A program made the position numbers and the translations under genes. A stretch of 10,675 nucleotides of DNA from the NCBI GenBank assembly GCA_023258775.1, contig JALQWJ010000033.1, positions 1 through 10,675 of the forward strand. Direction: 5' to 3'. Of this stretch, positions 1 to 8,324 are shown one piece after another; position 1 is the first letter of the stretch; every line of letters begins with the position of its first letter. The notes under the pieces are model-generated. The model was not told the DNA's origin, ran no database searches, and was given only the letters and a program-made list of their open reading frames with translations. The stretch is from Burkholderiaceae bacterium. Lineage in GTDB: Bacteria > Pseudomonadota > Gammaproteobacteria > Burkholderiales > Burkholderiaceae_E.

Positions 1-927
1 CTCAAATCGAGGATGACTTTGTGACCACTCCAGTTTTGACGGCACATCCGCGGCTAAGCGCAAAACCTTGAGCGCTTGCTCCAATAAATCACGCCAGTGA
101 ATCCAGTCGGCCGCGTCGGCGGCCTCGGCAAGGCCAATACGTAAAAGATCCCTTGCAAATTCCTGCCCCTGCCTGATTGACCACGTCCGACCAAAAAACT
201 GAATCGCTGTCTCAGGCAACTGATGCGCTTCATCGACGATCACACCCTCGACCTCAGGCAGCAAATCGGAAACACCTTCGCGTTTCAGTGCGAGATCAGC
301 GCAGAGTAAGTGGTGATTAACGATCAGTAAGTCAGCCTGATGCGCCTTTTGCCGCGCCCGCATGACAAAACAGCGTCCATAATCAGCGCATTGACTGCCA
401 AGACAGGTATCTCGGGTTGCGGTTGCCATGGCCCAGGCCGGCGAATCTTCTGGGATTTCATGACATTCGCTTCGATCGCCCGAATCACTTCTGGCTGCAA
501 ACGCCCTGATCCGCATCAAAAGGGCTGCTTCATCACGCCTTGCAAAACGTCCCTCGCGCAAATGGCGCTCAAGGTGATAATGGCAGACATAGTTGCTTCG
601 TCCTTTGAGCTGACACACTTGTGCTGAGGCGCTCAAATGTTCAAGCAAAAGCGGTAAGTCGCGGTGAAGCAACTGGTCCTGCAGGGCCTTTGTACCGGTT
701 GAGATCAGCACTTTTCGGCCGGACAACAGCGCGGGAACAAGATAGGCGAATGTTTTCCCAACGCCAGTACCTGCTTCAACCAGCAAGGACTCATTCATTG
801 CAATGGCATCCTCAACGGCAATCGCCATATCAAACTGCTGGCGCCGAAAGCGAAAGCCTGGCTTTCCTACAAGTAGTCCCTCAGGGCCAAGCACAGCAGC
901 AACTGCGCCGTGACGCGTACTCAACAA
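1..927 (-). CDS. DinG/YoaA-type (XPD-like) Fe-S ATP-dependent DNA helicase, N-terminal part
   Basis: This frame is open from the stop codon at 934-936 down to base 1, so the gene is cut by the left edge and 309 residues are visible. It should be an ATP-driven superfamily 2 helicase of the Rad3/XPD group, acting on DNA in repair or replication stress. Visible signs, numbered from the TTG at 927, are a Walker A loop GTGVGKT (residues 53-59, Lys58), motif Ia STGTKALQDQL, a DEAH box (VDEAH, Asp232), and four cysteines (115, 175, 180, 186) placed as in the helicase Fe-S domain. The later helicase motifs lie outside the window. No ATG lies near the expected N-terminus. TTG at 927 or 924 fits family alignments best, and GTG at 894 is an alternative. 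None has a clear ribosome binding site. It begins 6 nt after the upstream small gene, so co-translation is likely. I cannot tell DinG from YoaA with the C-terminus missing. Confidence 0.9.
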   Translation of the reverse strand, partial: MLSTRHGAVAAVLGPEGLLVGKPGFRFRRQQFDMAIAVEDAIAMNESLLVEAGTGVGKTFAYLVPALLSGRKVLISTGTKALQDQLLHRDLPLLLEHLSASAQVCQLKGRSNYVCHYHLERHLREGRFARRDEAALLMRIRAFAARSDSGDRSECHEIPEDSPAWAMATATRDTCLGSQCADYGRCFVMRARQKAHQADLLIVNHHLLCADLALKREGVSDLLPEVEGVIVDEAHQLPETAIQFFGRTWSIRQGQEFARDLLRIGLAEAADAADWIHWRDLLEQALKVLRLAADVPSKLEWSQSHPRFE

Positions 928-933
928 TGTGCT

Positions 934-1131
934 CTATGCAGGGACGTCAGGTACGAGCATCATTTGCAACTGTACGATGCTGTCCTTAATTTGCAATTTT
1001 CGCTTCTTGAGTCTCCGCAGTTGAAGCTCATCGAAATGCGTTTGCTCGCAAATCGTTTCAATCATTGCGTCGAGTCCGCGGTGTTCAAGTTGCAACTCGC
1101 GTATCCGGTGGGCAATCGTGTCATGGTCCAT
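934..1131 (-). CDS. DUF465 (YdcH-like) small protein
   Basis: This is a 65-residue protein that fits the DUF465/YdcH family of short helical proteins. Their molecular function is not established. The sequence starts MDHDTIAHRIRELQLEHR and contains the family-typical stretch LQLRRLKKRKLQIKDSI. It is rich in charged and leucine residues, consistent with a helical hairpin or coiled coil, and has no signal peptide or membrane segment. The ATG at 1131 is chosen because the MDHD start is typical of betaproteobacterial members. An in-frame ATG at 1146 would add five residues (MRKSR). Neither start has a strong ribosome binding site, but the start overlaps the end of zapE by 11 bases, which suggests translational coupling. 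The helicase gene follows after 6 nt. Confidence 0.85.
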   Translation of the reverse strand: MDHDTIAHRIRELQLEHRGLDAMIETICEQTHFDELQLRRLKKRKLQIKDSIVQLQMMLVPDVPA

Positions 1132-2308
1132 GCGGGATTTTCGCATCCGGCCGCGTTGCTGCCAATCCCCCCTGCGCCAAAACACGTCTGGGCCGATCCC
1201 GATAAGCTTTGGACTGCATCTCAATAAGCCTGGACGCTGTTCTCGTAAACTCAATGGCCAGCACACCATCACGGTAGAGCATTTCCGGCTGGTCGGCAGC
1301 GCTCACGATTAACTTGACCGCTTGATCGTAGAAAACATCGACAAGCCAAACAAACCGACGAGCTTCTGAGGCCATCGCCGGTGTCATGACTGGCACGGAC
1401 TGAAGCAATATCGTGTGGAAATGCGAAGACAGTTCAAGATAATCGATCTGCGATCGCGGTGAGCCACACAGCGCCTCAAAATTCAGCCAGATCACGCCAC
1501 CCGCAATACCCAGACAGGGCAGTTGGCGATGTGCAATTTCGATCAAACAATCACGGCGAATCGGCCCATCTGCAAGTCTTTCGAAACTTGCAAGCATTTG
1601 CTCATCGACTTCTGGGCTAAGCGGGCAAAGATAAGCGGGCAGTTGCTCAAGTGCCCTGCGCCTGTAGTCAACGCCAGCGTCAATCTCTAGTAACTCAAGA
1701 TTGCTTTCAAGCAAAGCAATCGCAGGAAGAATACGGTCGCGGTGTAAACCATTAGGATAAAGTTTATTGGGCTGATAATTGGACGTACAAACAAGCACTA
1801 AGCCCTGCGAAAAAACGACTTTTAAAAGTCGCTCCAAGATCATCGCATCAGCGATATCGGAGACATGAAATTCATCAAAACAAATAATTCGATAACGTTT
1901 AGCGATCTGTAAACCAACACGATCGAGCGGATTAGCCTGTCCTTTTTGCAGCTCGAGTTCGCGGTGAACTTCGCGCATGAACTCATGGAAATGAAATCGA
2001 CCCTTTTGGTCGATTTCGAGCGCCTCGAAAAACAAATCCATCAGAAAACTCTTACCGCGACCAACGCCCCCCCAGAGCCAAAGCCCTTTAGGTGGAGAAG
2101 GTTTGGCAAACATTCGCCCGATGAGGGAAGCTCGGGCAAGCTTATATTGATGAAGCGAGGCTGCGAGCCGCTGTAGGCAATTGATCGCCTCGACTTGAAC
2201 CGCATCTTCAAGCAGTGCCCTGCGCTTGATCTCAGCCTGATAGGCCTGCAATAAATCCATCGCTGAATCGAGCTGCAAGTCAATGTCAACGCGCACTCGC
2301 GCTGACAT
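1121..2308 (-). CDS. zapE: Cell division ATPase ZapE (AFG1-like family)
   Basis: This is a 395-residue P-loop ATPase of the AFG1/LACE1/ZapE family. In E. coli the homologue associates with FtsZ rings and supports division under stress, while mitochondrial relatives act in protein quality control. The sequence shows Walker A GGVGRGKS (about residues 80-87), Walker B IICFDEF (about 141-147) followed by HVSDIADA, and a sensor-like CTSNYQPNKLYPNGLHRDRI stretch; the order and spacing are those of the family. It is slightly longer than the 375-residue E. coli protein, with a C-terminal tail of about 20 residues that overlaps the next gene. The ATG at 2308 is preferred. A TTG directly before it (2311) would add one residue. 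No good Shine-Dalgarno lies close to it, and a five-codon mini-ORF ends on the start codon. It lies 24 bases after lpdA and is probably transcribed with the odh genes. Confidence 0.95.
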   Translation of the reverse strand: MSARVRVDIDLQLDSAMDLLQAYQAEIKRRALLEDAVQVEAINCLQRLAASLHQYKLARASLIGRMFAKPSPPKGLWLWGGVGRGKSFLMDLFFEALEIDQKGRFHFHEFMREVHRELELQKGQANPLDRVGLQIAKRYRIICFDEFHVSDIADAMILERLLKVVFSQGLVLVCTSNYQPNKLYPNGLHRDRILPAIALLESNLELLEIDAGVDYRRRALEQLPAYLCPLSPEVDEQMLASFERLADGPIRRDCLIEIAHRQLPCLGIAGGVIWLNFEALCGSPRSQIDYLELSSHFHTILLQSVPVMTPAMASEARRFVWLVDVFYDQAVKLIVSAADQPEMLYRDGVLAIEFTRTASRLIEMQSKAYRDRPRRVLAQGGLAATRPDAKIPHGP

Positions 2309-2325
2309 CAAGCTTGCGTCGACAT
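2308..2325 (-). promoter_or_regulatory. Possible five-codon mini-ORF coupled to the zapE start
   Basis: Between the lpdA stop and zapE there is an ATG at 2325 preceded by AGAAGCAGG, then codons for MSTQA and a TGA whose last base is the first base of the zapE ATG (TGATG). The zapE start itself has no well-placed ribosome binding site: the nearest AGGA lies 16 bases upstream. Ribosomes could therefore terminate on the mini-ORF and restart at zapE. This is inference from layout only. The mini-ORF is short enough to be chance, and its own AGG is very close to its ATG. Confidence 0.25.
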
Positions 2326-2332
2326 CCTGCTT

Positions 2333-3793
2333 CTAAAGATTTAGGGCCCGATTATCGGTGGCGGCAAGTGCCGCCTCGCGCATCACCTCGGATAAGGATG
2401 GATGCGGATGACAGACCCGGGCAACATCCTCTGCAGAAGCCTTGAATTCCATGGCAAGTGCGGCCTCGGCAATCAAATCGGAAGCTGCAGCAGCAACGAT
2501 GTGAACGCCAAGGATCTCATCGGTTTCCTGATCGCAGAGCATTTTTACGAAACCGTCCGAGGCATCCATGCCGAGGGCTCGGCCATTCGCAGCGAATGGA
2601 AACTGGCCTGTTTTGAAGGCCCGCCCTTCCTTTTGCAGCTCTTGCTCGGTTCGACCAACCCAGGCGATTTCAGGACTGGTGTAAATGACCCAAGGGATAC
2701 ATTGGTAATCGATGTGTGGCTTTTGGCCTGCCATGATCTCGGCCACCATCACGCCTTCGTCCTCAGCTTTATGGGCAAGCATCGGACCTCGAACCACGTC
2801 GCCGATCGCATAAATGCCATCCACACGGGTTGCACAATGCGCATCCACCGGAATAAAGCCACGTTGATCTGTTTCAAGACCAACAGATTCAAGGCCAAGT
2901 CCGTCGGTGAGCGGCTGTCGACCGACTGAGACGATCAAACGGTCGACCTCAAGCGTCTTGGCTTCGCCTTTGGGGTCGCTGTAGTGCATGACAACCTGTT
3001 TGGCCTTGCCTTTGCCTTCAATCGCGACGCTGTCAACTTTGGCACCGAGTTGTATAGCCAAGCCTTGCTTGGTGAAGAGCTTCCATGCCTCTTTGGCAAC
3101 TGCCTGGTCAGCAGCGGCCAGAAAATCGGGGAGCGCCTCAAGAATCGTCACTTCAGCGCCTAAACGCCGCCACACTGACCCAAGCTCTAAACCAATCACC
3201 CCCGAGCCGATGATGCCCAATCGCTTGGGGACAGTGTCGAACTGCAAGGCGCCTTCGTTATCGCATATATATTCTTGATCGACCTGTATACCGGGCAGAT
3301 GACGCGCCTTGGACCCTGTTGCAATAATGACCTTCGTTGCCTCGATGCGGTCTTTTGCATCGCCGTCCTCAGGCCCATTCTCGAACACATCAACTGCAAA
3401 GCGATCTTCCTGCCTACCAGCAAACTTTGCATGGCCCTTGAACCAGGTGATCTTGTTTTTCTTAAACAAGTACTCAATGCCCTTGGTCATTTTGCCAACG
3501 ATCTGATCTTTCCTCGAAAGCATTTTCCCCACATCAATTGAAGCCGACTTGACTGAGATGCCATGAACATCCAGGTGAGACTGAACTTGTTCGAAATGCT
3601 CGCTTGAGGCGAGCAATGCTTTTGATGGTATGCAGCCCACATTCAGGCAGGTTCCACCGAGTACACGATCACCCTTGGGATTTCGCCAGCGCTCAACACA
3701 GGCAACCTTGAAACCAAGTTGGGCAGCGCGAATGGCTGCAATATAGCCGCCAGGACCGGCACCGATGACAAGGACATCAAACTGCTGACTCAT
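2333..3793 (-). CDS. lpdA: Dihydrolipoyl dehydrogenase (E3 of the 2-oxoglutarate dehydrogenase complex)
   Basis: This 486-residue flavoprotein reoxidises the dihydrolipoyl group on OdhB and passes the electrons through FAD to NAD+, in the cytoplasm. It shows the FAD-binding GAGPGG (residues 11-16), the redox-active disulfide in GGTCLNVGCIPSK (Cys49 and Cys54), the NAD-binding GSGVIG (196-201), a second FAD contact YAIGDVV (GD at 331-332), and the C-terminal dimer-interface motif HPHPSLSE with catalytic His464 and Glu469. The length is normal for the family. The reading frame is open 33 codons further upstream, but the ATG at 3793 matches the family start and has a good GAAAGGG ribosome binding site 7 bases before it. 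The gene begins 16 bases after odhB, which makes it the dedicated E3 of this complex, though it may also serve other 2-oxoacid dehydrogenases. The symbol odhL or lpd would be equally fair. Confidence 0.97.
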   Translation of the reverse strand: MSQQFDVLVIGAGPGGYIAAIRAAQLGFKVACVERWRNPKGDRVLGGTCLNVGCIPSKALLASSEHFEQVQSHLDVHGISVKSASIDVGKMLSRKDQIVGKMTKGIEYLFKKNKITWFKGHAKFAGRQEDRFAVDVFENGPEDGDAKDRIEATKVIIATGSKARHLPGIQVDQEYICDNEGALQFDTVPKRLGIIGSGVIGLELGSVWRRLGAEVTILEALPDFLAAADQAVAKEAWKLFTKQGLAIQLGAKVDSVAIEGKGKAKQVVMHYSDPKGEAKTLEVDRLIVSVGRQPLTDGLGLESVGLETDQRGFIPVDAHCATRVDGIYAIGDVVRGPMLAHKAEDEGVMVAEIMAGQKPHIDYQCIPWVIYTSPEIAWVGRTEQELQKEGRAFKTGQFPFAANGRALGMDASDGFVKMLCDQETDEILGVHIVAAAASDLIAEAALAMEFKASAEDVARVCHPHPSLSEVMREAALAATDNRALNL

Positions 3794-3809
3794 GCGTATA
3801 CCCTTTCGC

Positions 3810-5105
3810 TCAGAGATCAAGAAGCAGTCGCGAGGGATCCTCGAGCGCTTCCTTAATCGCAACAAGAAAGAGAACGGCCTCGCGGCCATCAATAATACGG
3901 TGATCGTAAGACACGGCGAAGTAATTGATTGGGCGAATCACGATTTGACCGTTCTCAACAACCGCACGTTCTTTCGTCGCATGTACACCCAAAATCGCCG
4001 ACTGCGGCGGGTTGATAATTGGCGTCGAGAGCATGGAACCGAATACACCACCATTCGAAATTGAAAAGGTGCCACCGCTGAGCTCTTCAATCCCAAGCTT
4101 GCCGTCTTGAGCGCGTTTACCGAAATCAGCAATCGTTCGCTCGATTTGTGGAAAGCTCAGCTGATCAGCGTTTCGGATCACAGGAACAACGAGGCCTCGG
4201 GGTGATCCCACCGCGACACCAACATCGAAATAACCGTGATAAACAATGTCACTACCATCGACCGAGGCATTAACCACGGGATACTTCTTTAAGCCGTGTA
4301 CTGCTGCCTTGACGAAAAAGGACATGAACCCAAGACGAACGCCATATTCTTTCTCAAAGCGTTCTGCATACTTTTTACGCAAGTCCATGACGGGCTGCAT
4401 GTTGACTTCATTGAAGGTCGTGAGAATTGCGTTGTTTGACTGGGACTGAAGCAAACGCTCAGCTACCCGAGCGCGCAGCCGAGACATCGGCACACGCTGC
4501 TCAGGACGGCCAGCGATCAACGACTGCAAATCAGCAGGGGCAGGAACGATGGGCAAACTTGGTGCGGCCATCTTTGCAGCCGCTTGTTGACCTGCAACCC
4601 CTGCGCTTGCTGTCTGCGTGACTGCCGACGAAGCACTCGACTTCGTACGATCAGCAGCAAGTACATCGCCCTTCGTAATACGTCCATCGCGCCCGGTCCC
4701 GGTTATATCCGATGCACTAAGCTGTTGTTCAGCCATCAACTTTGCTGCTGCGGGCATCGCAACACCTTGTTTAGCAGCGTTTGGCGCACTTGATGCTGCA
4801 ACACTTTGCACCGCCTGGCTTTGCGCAGCTGCTGGGGCCGCAGCGCTGGTCGTTGAGGCCTTCGCCTCAGTATCGATCATGGCGATGATCTCGCCAGCAA
4901 CGACGGTATCACCGTCATGTTTGAGCACCTGAGCCAACACACCTGCATCGGGCGCAGGTAGTTCAAGTACGACCTTATCGGTTTCGATATCGATCAAATT
5001 TTCATCGCGGGCAACCGCTTCGCCAGGCTTCTTGTGCCAGCTCAATAAGGTTGCCTCAGCAACCGACTCTGAAAGCTGAGGGACTTTTACTTCAATCAAG
5101 GCCAT
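3810..5105 (-). CDS. odhB: Dihydrolipoyllysine succinyltransferase (E2 of the 2-oxoglutarate dehydrogenase complex)
   Basis: This 431-residue core protein transfers the succinyl group from the E1-bound intermediate to coenzyme A through a swinging lipoyl arm. The domains in order are one N-terminal lipoyl domain (about 2-78) with the lipoylated Lys44 in ETDKVVLE, an Ala/Ser-rich flexible linker (about 80-115), a peripheral subunit-binding domain (about 117-150, with [13 protein letters not shown]), a second Ala-rich linker, and the catalytic acyltransferase domain (about 203-431). The last ends in [13 protein letters not shown], with catalytic His402 and Asp406. A single lipoyl domain and this length are typical of E2o (SucB). 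The ATG at 5105 has a GGAG ribosome binding site six bases upstream; the frame is open 20 codons further but without family support. The gene lies between odhA and lpdA, the usual E1-E2-E3 order. Synonym sucB. Confidence 0.98.
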   Translation of the reverse strand: MALIEVKVPQLSESVAEATLLSWHKKPGEAVARDENLIDIETDKVVLELPAPDAGVLAQVLKHDGDTVVAGEIIAMIDTEAKASTTSAAAPAAAQSQAVQSVAASSAPNAAKQGVAMPAAAKLMAEQQLSASDITGTGRDGRITKGDVLAADRTKSSASSAVTQTASAGVAGQQAAAKMAAPSLPIVPAPADLQSLIAGRPEQRVPMSRLRARVAERLLQSQSNNAILTTFNEVNMQPVMDLRKKYAERFEKEYGVRLGFMSFFVKAAVHGLKKYPVVNASVDGSDIVYHGYFDVGVAVGSPRGLVVPVIRNADQLSFPQIERTIADFGKRAQDGKLGIEELSGGTFSISNGGVFGSMLSTPIINPPQSAILGVHATKERAVVENGQIVIRPINYFAVSYDHRIIDGREAVLFLVAIKEALEDPSRLLLDL

Positions 5106-5201
5106 GAGTGACTCCAGTGACTCAATCAATAACGTTACGGATTTTAACCAATGAAACGCGGACACATTACCAAGTTTAGACTGCGATATTAGAACTTTTC
5201 A

Positions 5202-5222
5202 TGTCAGGCAAGATGCCAGACA
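5202..5222 (-). promoter_or_regulatory. Stem-loop in the odhA-odhB gap
   Basis: In the 126-base gap after the odhA stop, the minus strand reads TGTCTGGCA, TCT, TGCCTGACA. This can fold into a 9-base stem with one T-T mismatch and a three-base loop. It starts 10 bases past the stop codon. No T-run follows, so it does not look like a full intrinsic terminator. It could protect or process the mRNA, or partially attenuate transcription. No convincing promoter for odhB was seen in the rest of the gap. Confidence 0.45.
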
Positions 5223-5231
5223 CGATCCTCG

Positions 5232-8102
5232 CTAGGTCTTAGCCTTGCTAGTTTTCCGAGCGGGTTTTGGGTCACCGAAGGCGGTCGCGATCAGCTCTTT
5301 TAATTGAGCATAGTGCTTGTCGTAATAACCAACCGCCGGTGAGGCCGATGCAGGACGCCCGGCGTAGATCAAATGTTGACCTTCTTTCAGCGCATCCTGA
5401 ATATGGTGCTGAATGTAAAACCAGGGTCCCTGGTTTTGCGGCTCGTCCTGTGCCCACACCCAGTCTGCTGCCGCAGAATAACGTTTAACTTCTGCTTCAA
5501 AAGCCTTGTTCCCGAAGGGATAAAGTTGTTCAACCCGAATGATCGCCAAATCATCCCGAGCGGCTTCACGTCGAGCGGCGATCAGATCATAGTACAGTCG
5601 GCCAGAACAAACCACGACGCGTTTGACCCGCTTCGGATCGATGCTTTTATCAGCTTCTCCGATCACCAACTGAAAGGATCCTTTGGCCAAATCTTCGAGT
5701 GAGGAGATAGCTTCCTTATGCCTCAGCAAGGACTTTGGTGTAAACAACACAAGCGGCTTGCGGAAGCTTCGGATCATTTGGCGACGCAAGACATGGAAAA
5801 TTTGCGCAGGGGTCGTGGGTTGAACGATTTGCATATTGTGCTCAGCGCAAAGCTGCAAGAATCGCTCGATGCGCGCCGATGAGTGCTCGGGCCCCTGCCC
5901 CTCATAACCATGAGGAAGCATCAAGGTCAAACCAGTTACCCGACCCCACTTTGCTTCGCCTGAGCTAATAAATTGATCAATGACCACTTGGGCGCCGTTG
6001 GCAAAATCGCCAAATTGAGCCTCCCAAATCACAAGCTTATTGGGTTCAGCAGTAGAGTAACCGTACTCAAAACCTAAGACCGCTTCTTCCGACAACACCG
6101 AATCAATCACCGTAAACTCGCCTTGATCGTCAGCAACATGCTGCAAAGGCGTGTAGCTACCCGAATCCCAACGCTCACGCGCCTGATCGTGCAAAACAGC
6201 ATGCCTGTGGGTGAACGTTCCTCTTCCGCAGTCCTGACCTGAAAGCCTAACGCCGTAACCATTGGCAAGCACACTCGCAAAGGCAAGGTGCTCACCCATC
6301 CCCCAGTCAAGCGCTAGCTTACCTTCAGCCATGGCGCGTCTGTCCTTGATCACCCGCTCCACCAATGGATGGATTGAAAAACCATCGGGTACTGTCGTGA
6401 TGCGCTTACCCAGGCGCTGCAATTCGGCTAGGGGTACCGCGGTATCAGCGGCATCTGTCCACTTGCTATTCAAAAAAGGCGCCCAGTCAATCGCGAACTT
6501 ACTTTTGAAATTTGTCAGTACTGGGTCACTCGTGTGTCTGCCCTCATCCATTGCAGCACGGAAGGCGACGACCTGCTGATCCGGGTAATCTGCAGGTACA
6601 ACACCTTGAGCCACCAGATGGTCGCCAAAGAGTTTCCTTGTACCAGGGTGTTGTCCTATTTTCTTATACATCAGGGGTTGGGTGACCGCTGGGGTATCCT
6701 GCTCGTTGTGACCCAACTTTCTAAAACAAACAATATCAACAACGACATCTTTCTTAAAGGTTTGGCGAAAATCAACGGCGATCTGAGTCGCATAAACAAC
6801 TGCCTCAGGATCATCGCCGTTTACATGAAGCACAGGAACATCAATCATTTTGACCACGTCCGTGCAATAAAGCGTTGATCGCGAATCACGTGGATCGGAG
6901 GTTGTAAAACCGATCTGATTATTAATCACAAGGTGGACCGTGCCCCAGGTACCGTAATGGCGAGTTTGTGCCAGGTTTAGCGTCTCCATGACAACGCCCT
7001 GCCCCGCAAAGGCAGCATCGCCGTGAACAAGGATCGACAATACCTGCGCACCAGCATGGTCACCGCGACGATCCATTCTTGCGCGGGTTGAGCCTTCAAC
7101 CACTGGATTGACGATCTCAAGATGCGAGGGATTAAAGGCAAGCGTCAAATGGACTGGCCCACCAGGCGTGCTTACATCACTTGAAAAACCTTTGTGATAT
7201 TTCACGTCACCCGATGGCAAGTCATCAGCATGTTTGCCTTCAAACTCGGCAAATAAATCGCCAGGCATTTTCCCAAGCGTATTAACGAGCACGTTGAGAC
7301 GCCCTCGATGTGCCATACCAATCACGATTTCCTGCACACCCTTGCTGCCTGCCCGTTGAATGACTTCATCCATGGCGGCAATAAAGCTTTCACCGCCCTC
7401 GAGCGAAAAGCGCTTTTGACCCACATACTTCGTATGTAAGTAACGTTCTAAACCTTCAGCGGCAGTCACCCGATCAAGGATTCGCTTTTTTTGATCAACA
7501 GTAAAACTGGGGCGCCCGCGGCTGCTTTCCATGCGTTGCTGCATCCAACGCTTTTGCTCTGGATCGGCAATGTGCATAAATTCCGCACCGATACTGCCTG
7601 TGTAGGTATCACGCAGCGCTGTCATCAAGTCGCGAAGCGTCATCGACTCGGCGCCAAAAAAAGTGTTCGCTGTGGAGTAAACGTTGGCGTGATCGCCTTC
7701 GGTAAAGTCGTAAAAAGCCGGTTCGAGTTCTGGAATCGACTCGCGCTCCTGGCGTTTAAGCGGATCAAGGTCTGCCCAACGATTACCCAAGAATCGATAA
7801 GCTGCTATTAATTGCTGTACATAAACCTGCTTGCGTGCGCTAGCCGCGTCTCCGCCCATCTGGCGGGGCTGAAGACTGCCTTCGCGAGCGCGCTCGGCGA
7901 AGGATTCAACGATCGGCGCATGCGCCACATCTCGAAGCTGGGTTTCACCGGTAGCCGATGGAACCGATTGCATCCGATCAAAATAGGTGCGCCATTGCTC
8001 CGGAACAGACCCGGGGTTGGCAAGGTAGTTCTCGTAGAGTTCCTCAATGTAGGGCGCGTTGCCGCCAAACAGATAAGAATTGGTTTGGAATTGCTTCATC
8101 AT
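5232..8102 (-). CDS. odhA: 2-oxoglutarate dehydrogenase E1 component
   Basis: This 956-residue thiamine diphosphate enzyme decarboxylates 2-oxoglutarate and succinylates the lipoyl arm of OdhB, the rate-setting step of the complex. Family marks are the N-terminal segment NSYLFGGNAPYIEELYENYL, the active-site His265 in AHRGRLNVLVNTLGK, His327 in FNPSHLEIVNPVVEG, and the cofactor site HGDAAFAGQG (Asp362) followed after about 30 residues by INNQIGFTTSDPRDSRSTLYC (Asn394, Asn395). Further on are VCFRKLGHNEQDTP and the transketolase-like C-terminal half with RGTFTHRHAVLHDQ, LSEEAVLGFEYGYS and LPHGYEGQGPEHSS. Length is close to the E. coli SucA length of 933. The ATG at 8102 is chosen because GAAAGG lies 10 bases upstream; a second ATG follows at once at 8099, and a TTG at 8120 would lie upstream of that ribosome binding site. 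It is the first gene of an operon with odhB and lpdA. The C-terminal tail is basic (ARKTSKAK). Synonym sucA. Confidence 0.98.
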   Translation of the reverse strand: MMKQFQTNSYLFGGNAPYIEELYENYLANPGSVPEQWRTYFDRMQSVPSATGETQLRDVAHAPIVESFAERAREGSLQPRQMGGDAASARKQVYVQQLIAAYRFLGNRWADLDPLKRQERESIPELEPAFYDFTEGDHANVYSTANTFFGAESMTLRDLMTALRDTYTGSIGAEFMHIADPEQKRWMQQRMESSRGRPSFTVDQKKRILDRVTAAEGLERYLHTKYVGQKRFSLEGGESFIAAMDEVIQRAGSKGVQEIVIGMAHRGRLNVLVNTLGKMPGDLFAEFEGKHADDLPSGDVKYHKGFSSDVSTPGGPVHLTLAFNPSHLEIVNPVVEGSTRARMDRRGDHAGAQVLSILVHGDAAFAGQGVVMETLNLAQTRHYGTWGTVHLVINNQIGFTTSDPRDSRSTLYCTDVVKMIDVPVLHVNGDDPEAVVYATQIAVDFRQTFKKDVVVDIVCFRKLGHNEQDTPAVTQPLMYKKIGQHPGTRKLFGDHLVAQGVVPADYPDQQVVAFRAAMDEGRHTSDPVLTNFKSKFAIDWAPFLNSKWTDAADTAVPLAELQRLGKRITTVPDGFSIHPLVERVIKDRRAMAEGKLALDWGMGEHLAFASVLANGYGVRLSGQDCGRGTFTHRHAVLHDQARERWDSGSYTPLQHVADDQGEFTVIDSVLSEEAVLGFEYGYSTAEPNKLVIWEAQFGDFANGAQVVIDQFISSGEAKWGRVTGLTLMLPHGYEGQGPEHSSARIERFLQLCAEHNMQIVQPTTPAQIFHVLRRQMIRSFRKPLVLFTPKSLLRHKEAISSLEDLAKGSFQLVIGEADKSIDPKRVKRVVVCSGRLYYDLIAARREAARDDLAIIRVEQLYPFGNKAFEAEVKRYSAAADWVWAQDEPQNQGPWFYIQHHIQDALKEGQHLIYAGRPASASPAVGYYDKHYAQLKELIATAFGDPKPARKTSKAKT

Positions 8103-8324
8103 GACGCTTTTACCTTTCAAAACGAGCTTCTCGTCGAAGATTCAATCGCCGCTCAAACGCCGTAGGCTTGATGCAGCTCGAGGGCCAAGCAGATCTAACG
8201 ACCGCAAAGGTCGAATGGGAGAATACCAGAGCATTTGTGCAAACTTGCCTTCAGAGACTCAGATTCGATCGCTCAACCAGCACAGGGCTGCAAGCCTGGC
8301 TCATAAGCTCGGTCACAGACGCGT
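8103..8324 (-). promoter_or_regulatory. Leader and probable promoter region of the odhA operon
   Basis: This gene-free stretch lies between the gltA terminator and the odhA start, so the odh operon most likely has its own promoter here. I see no clear pair of -35 and -10 boxes. The best candidate is an extended -10, TGG followed by TATTCT, on the minus strand at 8220-8228, with only a poor -35 before it. Two small inverted repeats are visible: about 8283-8298 (CAGGCT, loop TGC, AGCCCTG with one bulged base) and 8122-8134 (ACGAG, loop AAG, CTCGT), the latter about 5 bases upstream of the odhA ribosome binding site (GAAAGG, 8112-8117). Neither matches a riboswitch I recognise. No open frame in this stretch has family support. 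Confidence 0.4.

Noticed and set aside
2310..2324. Adjacent HindIII (AAGCTT) and SalI (GTCGAC) sites resembling a cloning polylinker
   Set aside because: The sites are only a few bases apart but the flanks continue naturally into lpdA and zapE, and no other polylinker sites or vector sequence are present. Coincidence.
2402..2929. A 175-codon plus-strand open frame opposite lpdA
   Set aside because: It lies fully antisense to a well-supported enzyme gene, has no recognisable domain, and is expected by chance from the codon structure of the opposite strand. The same applies to the other plus-strand frames opposite odhA, odhB and gltA.
3794..3892. Longer N-terminal version of the E3 enzyme, with 33 extra residues
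   Set aside because: The extension would overlap the end of odhB, has no match to the family, and bypasses the good ribosome binding site before the ATG at 3793.
8122..8134. Short stem-loop just upstream of the odhA ribosome binding site as a riboswitch or thermometer
   Set aside because: Only five base pairs and no surrounding structure matching a known regulatory RNA class; kept only as a note in the leader entry.
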